Below are positions 23,751-33,729 of a stretch of DNA of 64,000 bases, one piece after another (position 1 is the stretch's first letter; each line of letters begins with the position of its first letter). The notes beneath the pieces were generated by a model, which had not been told where the DNA came from, made no database searches, and worked only from the letters and a program-made list of their open reading frames with translations. Position numbers and translations under genes: made by a program. The DNA is from Epiperipatus broadwayi (lineage: Eukaryota; Onychophora; Udeonychophora; Euonychophora; Peripatidae): positions 21,762,750-21,826,749 of the forward strand of contig JAQFVV010012396.1 in the NCBI GenBank assembly GCA_028023455.1, in the 5' to 3' direction.

Positions 23751-25850
23751 CATATTGTACCAATCGAAAAACGTCCACCACCTAAACGCAAGTCGGATCC
23801 AAACTCAGCTGAACCAAACTGAATTCCAACCCAACTCAACAGCTCAGCTTAATAGAAATCTAAATCGACAGCACAGTGCTATGCACCAAGAAACTAGCTC
23901 ATTGGTTGTTGAGGATTAGAGACCCCTAAACTGACACTAATATTGGATAATTAATTAACTTAAAATACTTTTAAGTCGAATCATATGTAAATGTTCGGGT
24001 TGCCAACACAGACAGCGAGTCTATTAACATTAAAATAATTATAAAATAAGATAATTAAGAAACTAAGAAACCAAGAGTGTTTTAGAAAATATTTAATAAT
24101 AATAGTTGTTGTTTGAATTTTAATAATGAGTATCTTAATTAATTCTAGTCCTTAAACAAAGTTTATAATTATAATAAGAGTGGCGGTCCTTATTATATGC
24201 CAATGAGTATTACGCAATATTTCAGAATTCTATGTCTATGCCCCTGACAAGAAAATAAAGGCAGATAAAGGTATTCATTGGTAAAGGAAATTATTACTCT
24301 AATTTTATACAAAAGAATGTGATATTTATTTTCACATAAGCAAATCCATTCATGAAGAGCAAGATATGTATTTTAGGGCATAACTTTAATCTTTATTGAA
24401 AAACTTATTTACTTTGAGATAACTGAGAATTTGCTTGATTTTAATTTAAATCACTTCATCACGAATTACGAGCATTAGAGCGGGCTTTACCGGAACAGAG
24501 AGGCAACGGTGCTGACAAATTATGAGCTATAAAGTGAAATTGAAAGACGATAGCTAGTCGATAATCGAAGTCCTATGGTGGCTTGCATCTGACAAGTCTT
24601 ATGCCCTTTGACTAATATGAACAGGAGAGGAAGTGCTTTCTTCCTCGATAATTTAAAATAACAGAAATATTATCACCGACCAGCCTAATAGAGCGGAAGA
24701 TTGCCCTACATCAGCAACGTTGAAGATGATGACTTACTAGTCACTGTTTGAGAACTAAAAACCAATTATAGAATACTCTACATGATGACTTGATCAAATG
24801 AATTAAAGTCAAACGAGCTTTTAAGTAAAATTATTTTAAAGTATTTGTAAATCATATTAATTATGCCCCAATCATCGTGCCCTTTCTGAATCTTAATAGA
24901 AAATAACAAAGTTGAATTAGAATATATTTATTTCATTCCTTTATCGGCCCTTTGCAAAAAACATTTTAAGATTATATATGAATAAATAAATAAATATTAG
25001 TGAAATGAGAAAATAGCGGTGGCATAGATTAGAAATGGAGCTAATAATTTATTATTAGCCAAGGCTAAAATAACAAGCATTTAATAATTTCTTTCGACTT
25101 GATGATTGATCGAACTGTATAAATCTAGTTCTAACGGGCGAGAATTAACTATCAGAATTAATCTTATATTACTTGTATAAGGCAAAGGAAATGAAGGAGA
25201 TCATTGAGTCAAAGGATTATTGGCATATAATTAAAAATAACAACATTAATAAATCACACACTAAATATATATAATATAATAAATGAACTGCCATCGTAAG
25301 AAAGGAAAGTTAAAGACTAGAGGTTGAGAGAATTACGATATAAATTTACAGTAGCATGAATAAAAGGTTTTATAAAGATTATTACATTAAAGAATAAAAG
25401 AGCTCTAAAAGGGAGTGTAAAGTAAAGTTCAAAACTGGCCAGAAAGTTTAAGGTTCATTATGAAAACATATTACCCATTTCTTCCGGGGCTGGTTCTTAG
25501 TTTACACATCTGGGTTGGTAAAAATGTAGGCTTGCATTTAGTCGATTACTTGAACAGCATTTTAGTGGCTTTTCATAATTTTAGCAGCATGATTGGTCCA
25601 GAAAGGATTTAGCACTTCCATTGAAGATTTTCAGAGGACTTCCGGAACCAATAGCCAGATTCCTGACATTTAGCCCCTTACCATGATAGGAACACTTTTT
25701 GAATTCATGATTTTGAACAGCACATAATTTACTAGCACTTTTCTGCAACAAAGATGGCTTCTATTTTCCAAACTTTTCAAAGCTATATATACTGTCTTCT
25801 GATGCCTTCAGGCTAGCGCTTCTTTAATTATAGTTGTTTTTAGATACATT
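23750..25850 (-). mobile_element. LTR-like, CpG-retaining island
   Basis: The composition changes sharply: less AT-rich, with many CpG sites that are rare elsewhere. On the minus strand a TATATATAG box lies near 25,790 followed by about 2 kb of transcribable sequence. A similar island at 55.56-56.96 kb shares short blocks (ACATCTGGG-TGG, GCATTTT, AGCTCAGCT) in the same order relative to its own minus-strand TATA box. No gag, pol or primer site was recognised. A solo LTR is the best guess; a host regulatory or non-coding exon region is the alternative. Confidence 0.3.
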
Positions 25851-25881
25851 CCTTCGATAAGGCTTTCAAACTCATTAACTT

Positions 25882-25911
25882 GAATTCATTTTCTAATTAG
25901 AAAATGAATTC
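25882..25911. repeat. Perfect 30-bp palindrome
   Basis: The 30 bp at this position equal their own reverse complement exactly (GAATTCATTTTCTAA and TTAGAAAATGAATTC). A related imperfect copy of the arm follows at about 25,920-25,935. It could extrude as a cruciform or mark an LTR edge. Confidence 0.95.
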
Positions 25912-25935
25912 TTAAAATCAGAAAATGATTTTAAT

Positions 25936-26477
25936 TAGGAAATCCTTATCTTTTTTTCTAATTAATAAAACTTTAACTGTTGTTTTTGGAAAGGGAAAAT
26001 CTGAAAGCTTATCGATAGAATGTAGCTTTTAATCATTAAAATTTTAACAAATTATTTAAAAGTAAAAACAAATATTCCCAACGCAATGAAACTTTCGAAC
26101 AATTATATATATTTAAATATTTACAAATATATACGCACAATCCACGCAGTTGTAATATATATAAATTCATGAATAATTTTATCATGAATTTATTAATAGA
26201 ATTGATCAATTTAAATCTGAAAGAATTAATTTTAATACGCATTTATAAAATAAGTTTCCTTTATGAAAATTAATGTGGACTGAATGTATAAAGCCCCATT
26301 GCATCGGAAATTTAAAGTTAGTACTAGGGGTTTGAAGTGGGCTTATGGCTAGATGTCATGAAGCTAGGATCGAACTCAGATCTGACTGCTTCAATATATA
26401 TCAATTAAATCAACTTAATTAATCTTATAAAATGAAATGAATGTAAATAAACCTTAAAAAATAATATAAATAAAGGA
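25936..26477. other. AT-rich non-coding DNA, nothing recognised
   Basis: No feature was recognised. Confidence 0.5.
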
Positions 26478-26650
26478 TTTGAACCCAGGATTTTTTATTC
26501 TATTTATCCTCCACTCTATCTCAAGCAACCAATATGCATGACTGCACACATATAAAAAAGATACATGATACCCAATATAAATATTTTATGAGAATGTGTA
26601 CTCATCAGTTGTAGACTGAAAAATCCTGAGTTCAAATTTCTTTATTTATA
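26478..26650. repeat. Family B fold-back, degenerate ribozyme
   Basis: The minus-sense arm (26,478-26,622) begins with a perfect B box GGTTCAAATCC on the minus strand and reaches a decayed hammerhead (about 26,575-26,621: CUGAUGA kept, GAAA changed). It is joined to the last 25 bp of a plus-sense copy ending GAGTTCAAATTTC. Confidence 0.75.
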
Positions 26651-26776
26651 TATGAAACATTCAGTAGAAGTAAATGTTATACTGCTTTAGAATTACTTAA
26701 AGAGTGATATATTTTATTGCATTTGATATTTTAGCATTTTATAAACATTATTGTCACATTTATAACTAAAAAGTCA

Positions 26777-26880
26777 AGCGTTGTTAGCCGAGAGGTCAGC
26801 GCAGCCGCCTTGCAAGCAAGTAGTTGAATGCAGACGGTTGCGGGTTCGCCTCCCGCCGGCGCTATGATATATGGAGAAAA
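26777..26880 (+). repeat. tRNA-derived SINE, copy 1
   Basis: 87 nt (26,777-26,863) fold as a tRNA. The acceptor AGCGTTG pairs with CGGCGCT over 7 bp with two G-U pairs, the A box is AGCCGAGAGGTC, and the T arm is GCGGGTTCGCCTCCCGC. The variable arm is long, as in Leu or Ser tRNAs. The anticodon stem does not pair well and the apparent loop CTTGCAA would give a TGC anticodon, so this is not a working tRNA gene. A short tail GCTATGATATATGGAG runs into poly(A). The second copy at 32.5 kb shares head and tail, which marks it as a SINE. Confidence 0.8.
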
Positions 26881-28234
26881 AAAAATATTTTTTTACAAAA
26901 AAAGAATATGATGATCCATAAATTCCGTATTTCAATTATTCAATATATATATATATGGAAAATTAGTTAGTATTTCCATAATCAACATTAAAAAATGCTT
27001 CCATTTATAATCACCATTATTATATTATATTTTAAAATATATTTTTTTTCTTTAAGAAACTACTTTTTTTATATAAGTCACAAAATATAATTAACTTTGC
27101 TGTTACTTTAATAACTGAAGTCATTTCATTTTTTTTTTTTTTAAATTATAAAATTTAATCACAATTTTAACAACAAGATTAAAATAAATTAGTTCTTCAA
27201 AAAAATAATCTAAGTTAAATTTTTATAAATTTTTTCTCTTTTCTCATATAGTTAAGAAAATTTCCTGTGCAAAAGATTAATTTAAAAGTCAATAAGGTAC
27301 ATAACATAGTATTTAATTAAACTGATAGAAAACATTATTGTATTTTATATTATTTCTAATAACTAAGTAAATGTAAACTGTAATAAAACAAACTGAATTT
27401 TCTTTGTGAGGAGAAAAAAAAAGCATTAAACATGCCATTAAAAAGAAAAATTTCAAATACACCCCACTCCCCATATGTTTTAATCAAGAGAATCAATTCT
27501 TATTATCATTTTATGACTTATTAAAAATGTTATAAGTAATATACTTTTTATATAAAAGTTATTTATTAACATGTAAGTCTTTTATATATTATTAATGATG
27601 GCAAATTTTAATCTTTAAATTATCACTGATATTTATCGTTATTGTTATAAAATCTTTAAATTTATGATACATGATTAATGGTTTTGCTTATTAAAAAAAA
27701 GGAATATTTCATTGTTTCGTATATCAATAAAACAAAATTTCACAATTAAAGAATATATCTCTTTCAATGTTTATTAAAATTTTACCAATTTGTCTTGTAT
27801 CTAATTTTTAAAATATTGTGATTAAATATATTTAAAAAGTTTTTGTCTTTAATTAATTTTCTGTGAATTAAATTATCTTAAAGCAGACTAAGAAATGCAT
27901 ATGAGACTTTAAGTCTTGGGAACCCGTTTACTTTATAATTACATCAAAATAAATAAATATATTAAAAATTATTCAAAAGGCTATTTACATGTTTTTGTAT
28001 AGGAACCCCAAAAATTTATCTAAACCATTTGCTATAAGCTAAAGAAATGCATTAATATATCAACTTTAACAGACAATTGTATAAAATAAGTAGGTTTAGA
28101 AATCAAACTGAGATGTTAAGCATAATATACATTAGGCAAATACATTAAATTTAGCACAGTGACAGATTAGCAACTTAAAAACTAAAGATTTATAGATTGT
28201 TTTCCAATAGCAAATTCTCCATAATGTAGTGTGC
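26881..28234. other. AT-rich non-coding DNA, nothing recognised
   Basis: No feature was recognised. Confidence 0.5.
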
Positions 28235-28410
28235 AAGCCTTAGTAATAAATAGATGCAGGAAAGTTTGTGCATAAAATTTCCATCTAGTGCTTACTCAAA
28301 TTCTCCAACAGCCACTTTTGATCTATTTAGTTAACTATAAAGCTAGGAGCTCAAGATAAAACACATCATTTTTAATCCAAACTCATTTGCCTGTATAGAC
28401 AAATAGATCA
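28235..28410 (-). repeat. Family A partial copy, minus sense, ribozyme deleted
   Basis: The minus-sense sequence contains the family blocks around GCATAAAATTTCCATCTAGTG and the tRNA-proximal block. The hammerhead between them has been lost. It abuts the next copy in the same orientation, suggesting a former tandem arrangement. Confidence 0.75.
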
Positions 28411-28740
28411 CTAAACATCACATGATCACTATTTCTTATGCTAGCACATTACTGCTATTAAAACAGGCAAAACTCTCCATACAATAGTGCCACTCAGTGC
28501 CAACCAGAGTAATCAATGGATGCTAGAAGGCTTGTGCATAAAATCCCTATCTAGTGCCTACTCATCCAATATCCAAAGCTCCTCACTGATGAAGGCCACA
28601 AGCCAGAAACTAGTCTGGGGATATTGGATGAGTAGGCACTAGATGGTGATTTTATGCACAGACCTTCTTGCATCCATTGATTACTCTGGTTGGCACTGAG
28701 TGGCATTACTGTATGGAGAATTTTGCCTGTTTTAGACAAA
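28411..28740. repeat. Family A head-to-head inverted dimer
   Basis: The minus-sense left arm runs from ATCACATGATCAC to CCAATATCC at 28,574. The plus-sense right arm starts with CAAAGCTCCTCA, contains a full hammerhead and ends at GCCTGTTTTAG. The left arm stops three bases from the position that corresponds to the ribozyme cleavage site. Arms are highly similar. An open minus-strand frame across the structure (28,551-28,739) is fortuitous. Confidence 0.9.
28580..28621 (+). ncRNA. Hammerhead ribozyme, type I (family A)
   Basis: Stem I UCCUCA (28,580-28,585) pairs with UGGGGA (28,616-28,621) over six positions including one G-U. CUGAUGA is at 28,586-28,592. Stem II is short: GGC (28,594-28,596) with GCC (28,602-28,604), loop CACAA, and an A-A at the closing position. 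GAAA is at 28,606-28,609. Stem III is the palindromic ACUAGU (28,609-28,614). Predicted cleavage is after C28,615. All core bases are canonical. The short stem II is the weak point. Confidence 0.85.
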
Positions 28741-29255
28741 TAGATCAGAATCCAGTTCAGTATTTATACATTTTGGAGTCCTTGATATATCAAAAACCAT
28801 AATTGCCACCATCCCATAGGCAGAAATAATAAAAGCACCAAAACATCACATGATCAACTTTTCTTTTGCTTAAACAAGCTGTTAGTAGTATCAAACTATC
28901 CATACAGTAGTGAAACCCAATGCAAGCATTGGTAATCAATGAATGCAGGAAGGTTTGTACATAAAATTCTCATCGAGTAACTATTCAACCAATATCCCCA
29001 GACTCATTGTAGCTTGTAGCTTTCATCAGTGAGAAACTTTGAATATGAGAGCACTGTATATTTGTTCTAAGGATATAATGTAACCATCCACAAGCCACTT
29101 TTTATCTCTTTAGTTAATTATAAAGCTAGGATCTCAAGATAAAAACACATTAATGTTTTTAGTCCAAGATCATTTGCCCATATAGTCATATAGATCTGAA
29201 TTCAGTTCAGCATCCATATATTAAGGTATCCTTGGTTTCGCAAAACCAAAAGAAA
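28741..29255 (-). repeat. Family A monomer, minus sense
   Basis: A nearly full-length unit: the 3' end near 28,845 (ACATCACATGATCA), a decayed hammerhead at about 29,000-29,029 (CUGAUGA intact at 29,023-29,029, GAAA altered) and the tRNA-proximal part to about 29,250. The segment 28,741-28,845 also contains the tRNA-like head of the neighbouring copy. Confidence 0.75.
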
Positions 29256-29576
29256 ACTTAGTTTGGCAAACTTAGTAACAGATCATATGTCACTTTTTCC
29301 ATGATCTATAAATAATTCTTTAAGTTAATGTTAATGTGACATTTCTTACTAATTTCTATAAAATTCATATTACAAAATCATTTTTCATAATTAGATTTTA
29401 ATTCTTTTCTTTAAATTGAAACATGTTTACATAATTTATGTTAAGCAAGGATGTGACAAAGGATCTAATGAAAACATTTTCTAAATAAAAAATAAAGCAC
29501 ATATTAAAAATATGTGATTTTCTGAAAGTGTGTGATGATGGTGATTTAGTTGTATTTATATGTTGGACTATTTCTA
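29256..29576. other. AT-rich non-coding DNA, nothing recognised
   Basis: No feature was recognised. Confidence 0.5.
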
Positions 29577-30197
29577 TCATCTAATATGAGTATTGAATGT
29601 CTTTAGAAAAAATTAACTTTATTTAAAGATAGCAAATATATTCAACTGTTAGTAATAGCACACAAGTTAGCATATGATCAATGTTTCAAGAGGTATTATT
29701 CTCCCCTATTCTTCAGGTATTGCTGGTGTAACCGGTGACAATACTAGTACGGGAATAGAACCTGGACCCTTAGATTCTTTGAGCATTGAATTTTAAGGTA
29801 ATAATCTAACCAACTGAGTGTTGATGGCCTGGCCACTGACAGTATAAGCATGGAAAGTGAACCTGGAAACTTAGATTCTTAACAAGTTTGTTAAAGCATT
29901 AACTTAAAATTCAATACTCAAAGAATATAAAGGTCTGGATTTGACTCCTATGATAGTTTGGTTAGAGAGTTACCTTAAAATTCCATGCTCAAAGAATCTA
30001 AGGGTTCAAGTTCGATTCCCATGCTGGTACTGTCACTGGTTAGGCCTGTAACACCTGAAGAGAGAGAAATATTACCTCTCAAAACGTTGTCCATATACTA
30101 CCCTGTGTGCTATTACTAACAATTGAATGTATTTGAAATATTCAAATAAAGTTAAATTTTTATAAAAAACATTGGATACTCACATTAGATGATGTAA
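29577..30197. repeat. Family C inverted dimer with tRNA-like centre
   Basis: The left minus-sense arm (29,577-29,820) and right plus-sense arm (29,960-30,197) are inverted copies; a third partial copy lies between them. Reading outward each arm has a tRNA-like head (A-box-like GGTTAGA, B box GTTCGATTCCC at about 30,009-30,019), then CCTGAAGA, a hairpin, GAAAC or its CpG-decayed form AAAAC, then AAATAAAGTT. The hairpin resembles a hammerhead core (CUGAAGA, GAGAG/CUCUC stem II, then ACGUUGU and C), but no stem I pairs across the ends, so cleavage is doubtful. Confidence 0.75.
30050..30090 (+). repeat. Hammerhead-like hairpin of family C (decayed)
   Basis: CUGAAGA (30,053-30,059) fits the CUGANGA consensus, the GAGAG/CUCUC stem II is perfect, the base that should be G12 is A (CTCTCAAAAC), and ACGUUGU then C follows as a minimal stem III. 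The minus-strand partner at about 29,670-29,716 keeps GAAAC but has a weaker stem II. Flanks do not form stem I, so it is listed as a structural motif rather than a ribozyme. Confidence 0.4.
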
Positions 30198-31980
30198 ATA
30201 GTTTAACATATAACGATCGAAATGAAAGTGAAGATCGAATCTAACTGCAAAAACAATATCTGCAACTACCAGGGTGCCATCTAGGCATTTGAGCCTAGAA
30301 AAATTTATAAAGTAGGCAGATACGCGCTGTTAAGATTCCACTTTATTTAAATATTCCGATCGTTAGCCCAAGTCACTAGCTCAGCAGAGATGCAGAGATA
30401 AAAATCTATAAATTTTATATCTTAAATATAAAAGAATAAAAGCCACTGCCAGAAATTAACACATAAAAATATTTATTTACGCACATATAAAATAACATTT
30501 AAATTTTGAGGAATAAATTCAACATTTTAGATTTTTATATTAACTTTTAATTTTACATTTAACTAAGTTTCAATGAGTTTAATATTTTATTTAGATAGTC
30601 AAGTATGAATAGACTACATAGATCTGCATTTGAAAAGAAAATATTCTTCCCTGATTTAACCTTAGGCAACAAATTTCACAATCAACTGGCGCCAATCCAT
30701 CTGATACATTCATGTATTCAATGTAGCATGATACGACAACACAAAATACTATACTGTCAGGAATGGACATCTGAACAGTAAGTAGAATTAGAGAAGACAT
30801 TGACTCTCCACCAACAGGAATGTTACATCTGTTGGCAAGTAGAACAATAAACAAAAAACTCCATAGGAATGGACTGCGGTCTTCTGCCGACTTACAAACC
30901 CATCCATAGGCAAACAGAAGGTGTGTGGCATATATCTATAATCCTGCCCATAGCGGACCTCATACTACATCTACAATTACACAAATATATCCAATCCATT
31001 GAACCAATTCAACTACGAAATGAATAACCTAAGATTACCCTCCCTTAATATAACTTTACAAAACTATATAGCCATTCACGCCCGACTTAAATTTAACATT
31101 TAGATACGTTCACACAAATGAATTTTATAAAATTTGTTTTAAAATGTTGAGTATAGATCAGCTGCACAGATTCCACAGTCAAAAACATTCCAAATTAAAC
31201 ACAACCGATCAAAATACAAAGTCATCGATAAGCGTCACTTGCATAGGGAATATACAAATCCCATTAGCATTCATCGTAAGATGCCGCAGTGATATCGTTG
31301 ACCCATATATTCTAATCGAATGTGAAAACCACAACATAATCAACCGCTAAAGAATCTATGCAACGTCTATACCCAACCTAAATTTCATCATTTAAAATTT
31401 AAACAACAAATAATTTATACAATAAGAGAAAAAAAAATGGAAATGATTTTTATCAATCGGAAAACATATAAAATTAAACATTATTAATTTGATTTAAAAA
31501 CTTACAAAAGTCAGATAAGAGTCCGTTTTAACATTTAAGTTGGCTTGTTTATCAATTTATAAAACTTGACGAAAGTTCTTAATTGATTTTAATAATTGTT
31601 CATTTCATATAGCTTATGGTAGAAGAGTCCAGGTTTCTGCTTTTAATTCCCGCGATGCCTCCATTGGAAGATAATGTTCTGGAGATGGCAATAGCGGTTC
31701 AAGGTATCACAGTCTTTTCATTTTTCTTTTTAAATAGAGAGTGTGGTATGTGCGTCCTACCGCATCTCTCAAACACACAACGCTGGAACTGCCCGAAAAA
31801 ACTGTATTTCCCTTTTTATATTATCCACACAGATTCAATCAACAAAACGTCACTAATCCATCAATTTCGTTAGGGTCCGAGCCAAGGCTTAGTGCTTCCA
31901 TTGGTCAAGCTAATTTCTTTTTTTTTCTTATCTATCTTTCATCAGATCATTTTAATTATACAAGAGCCCACGGCTAGCTT
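30198..31980. other. GC-richer, CpG-containing island of unknown nature
   Basis: The composition and CpG content differ from the surrounding AT-rich repeats. Short frames at 31,144-31,350 (plus) and 30,591-30,854 (minus) have no motif I can name. One segment looks like an internal exon (listed separately). CCATTGG motifs occur twice at the right end (about 31,662 and 31,900). Host exonic or regulatory sequence or an unrecognised LTR are both possible. Confidence 0.3.
31613..31703 (+). CDS. Candidate internal exon, unknown product
   Basis: A pyrimidine-rich stretch and CATATAG precede position 31,613 and GTATCA follows 31,703, giving plausible splice signals. The 91-bp segment is open and GC-richer, and in one frame reads MVEESRFLLLIPAMPPLEDN and continues through LEMAIAVQ. 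I do not recognise the protein. A chance open frame is at least as likely. No neighbouring exons were found. Confidence 0.2.
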
Positions 31981-32460
31981 GCTTTTCAAACAATTTATAA
32001 ACAATCATTTCCATTTATAGATTCCAAGAATTAAATAATACCTGTTTTTATTTTTAAATCTTATATATATATATATTTATAAAAAAGTACGTTCAAATAC
32101 TTATTTATTTGTTTTTTTAAAAAAAATATTTTTAAAGTTTGGCATCTGTGCGAATGTATATATGTTTAACAAACATTTTAATTTTAGCATTTAGTTTTTT
32201 ACTTTTATTTGCGAACTTTTAAGTTTTTATTTTAAATTAATGTAACAACATATTTATATATCGTTACAATATAAATACACTAAAAATACGGTTTGAAAGA
32301 TTCTTTAATCAGTAGTACAGTTACTAAGTATTTCTTGTCTTTGCTTTTAATTTATTTTTTTACTAATTAAAATTATTGTTAATGGTTTCGTAATAAAGAC
32401 ATATATCTATTAATTTTAAATATCTAGTTAATGTAAATTATTGATTTTTTTTTCTTTTTT
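31981..32460. other. AT-rich non-coding DNA, nothing recognised
   Basis: No feature was recognised. Confidence 0.5.
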
Positions 32461-32545
32461 TCTCATGTTTCATAGCATCAGCCGGGAATCGAACCCGCTA
32501 ACCCGGAACAACTGCTTGTAAAGCAACCTCTCGACCACCAATGCT
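32450..32545 (-). repeat. tRNA-derived SINE, copy 2
   Basis: On the minus strand 32,545-32,474 form a tRNA-like head with acceptor AGCATTG paired to TGATGCT-type bases, the A-box remnant GGTCGAGAGGTTG, a well-paired anticodon arm with loop TTTACAA and a canonical T arm GCGGGTTCGATTCCCGG. About a dozen bases of the D-arm side are missing compared with copy 1. The tail GCTATGAAACATGAG runs into an A-rich stretch, as in copy 1. Confidence 0.8.
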
Positions 32546-32997
32546 TGATTTGGTTAAAGAATACACATATATTACATGTAAATAAAGCATTAAGTATTGA
32601 AATCTTAAAGATACTCTCATCTTTTTTTATTGAAAACTATAAAACATAAAGCAATTTTTTACTTCAAAATATATAAAAATGATTACTTAAAAAAAGTCTG
32701 TCAAATTTATTTATTTTTGTTTTTATAATAAACTTTTGTTATAATCTTCTATTCCCTTAATTGTAAATATAAAAAAAAAAGATCGGGTCTAAAATACTAC
32801 ATTAATTATTTACTAGTTTTATAAAAATTAAAAGAAACAATCAAAAAAAAAAGATGTCGATTGTCTATATAATTTGTTGTGAATATAATTAGTGCAATAA
32901 ATGTTAGATCTACAATATGTCAAGGCATCAGAGAAAAGAAATGATTAACATGAAAAAGCAATGGAATTTAATTCTAATAAAATTATAGATGCACAGA
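32546..32997. other. AT-rich non-coding DNA, nothing recognised
   Basis: No feature was recognised. Confidence 0.5.
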
Positions 32998-33102
32998 GGC
33001 TAAACTCTCCATACAATAGCGCTACCAGTGCAAGCCAGAGTAATCAATGGATGCAAGAAGGTTTGTGCATAAAATCCCTATCTAGGGCCTTCTCATCCAA
33101 TA

Positions 33103-33145
33103 TCTCCAGACTACTTTCCAGCATGTGGCTTTCATCAGTAAGGAG
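33103..33145 (-). ncRNA. Hammerhead ribozyme (family A, left arm)
   Basis: Minus strand: CUGAUGA (33,132-33,138), stem II AGC/GCU, GAAA (33,115-33,118), stem III GUAGU, C at the cleavage position (33,109) followed by UGGAGA. The stem I 5' strand is UCCUUA. The core is intact, stem III has a G-G mismatch and stem I has one decayed pair. Confidence 0.65.
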
Positions 33146-33210
33146 CCTTGGATCTGAGAGCTGCACCTAGATCTTAGGATATAATGCAATCCTGCAGCAG
33201 CCACCTTTTA

Positions 33211-33251
33211 TCTCACTGATGAAAGCCATAAGCTGGAAACTAGTCTAGAGA
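33211..33251 (+). ncRNA. Hammerhead ribozyme (family A, right arm)
   Basis: CUGAUGA (33,216-33,222), stem II AGC/GCU, GAAA (33,236-33,239), ACUAGU stem III and cleavage C33,245. The core and stem III are canonical, but stem I (UCUCA with UAGAG) has decayed to mostly wobble or mismatched pairs. Confidence 0.65.
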
Positions 33252-33415
33252 TATTGGATGAGTAGGCACTAGATAGGAATTTTATGCACTAACCTTCTTG
33301 CATTTATTGATTATTCTGATTTGCACTGGTGACGCTACTGTATGGATAGTTTAGTCTCTGTATAAACAGCTTGTGTAAGCCAAGAAATGGTGATCATGTG
33401 ATGTTTAGTGGTTCA

Positions 33416-33729
33416 AAATTACAGATAAGTGAAATTTAATAATTATTACTCAAATACAATACTGATAAAGTATAACTTAACAGCTAACTTTAATGATCAC
33501 TTAGATATCATGATTCAAAATCTTTCATACATATTATTACAAAATGTATGTGATATATGTATATATAATGTACAATGTATAAATATATAACTAATATAAT
33601 TTGCATCTGTTTAGAAAATGGAATTGATACTAATCATATATAATGATTATTTTTAAAATAAATATTCTCATATATGTAGTATTTTTTTTATATAAAAAAA
33701 ATAACACATTTATTTGATTTGACAATTTT
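33416..33729. other. AT-rich non-coding DNA, nothing recognised
   Basis: No feature was recognised. Confidence 0.5.

Larger units (their letters stand above)
32998..33415. repeat. Family A head-to-head inverted dimer with two ribozymes
   Basis: The minus-sense left arm (32,998-33,210) and plus-sense right arm (33,211-33,415) each carry a hammerhead. Outer ends are the AAACTCTCCATA/TATGGATAGTTT blocks, and the right side continues to GATCATGTGATGTTTAGTGG. The open frame through the left arm is fortuitous. Confidence 0.9.

Noticed and set aside
26777-26863. Functional tRNA gene
   Set aside because: Anticodon stem does not pair, and the copy shares a tail and A-rich end with a second, deleted copy, as expected of a SINE.
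28551-28739. 62-codon minus-strand frame, with relatives at 32,961-33,170 and 62,721-62,945
   Set aside because: The similar peptides come from the same family A repeat read in a fortuitous frame; start and end points differ between copies.
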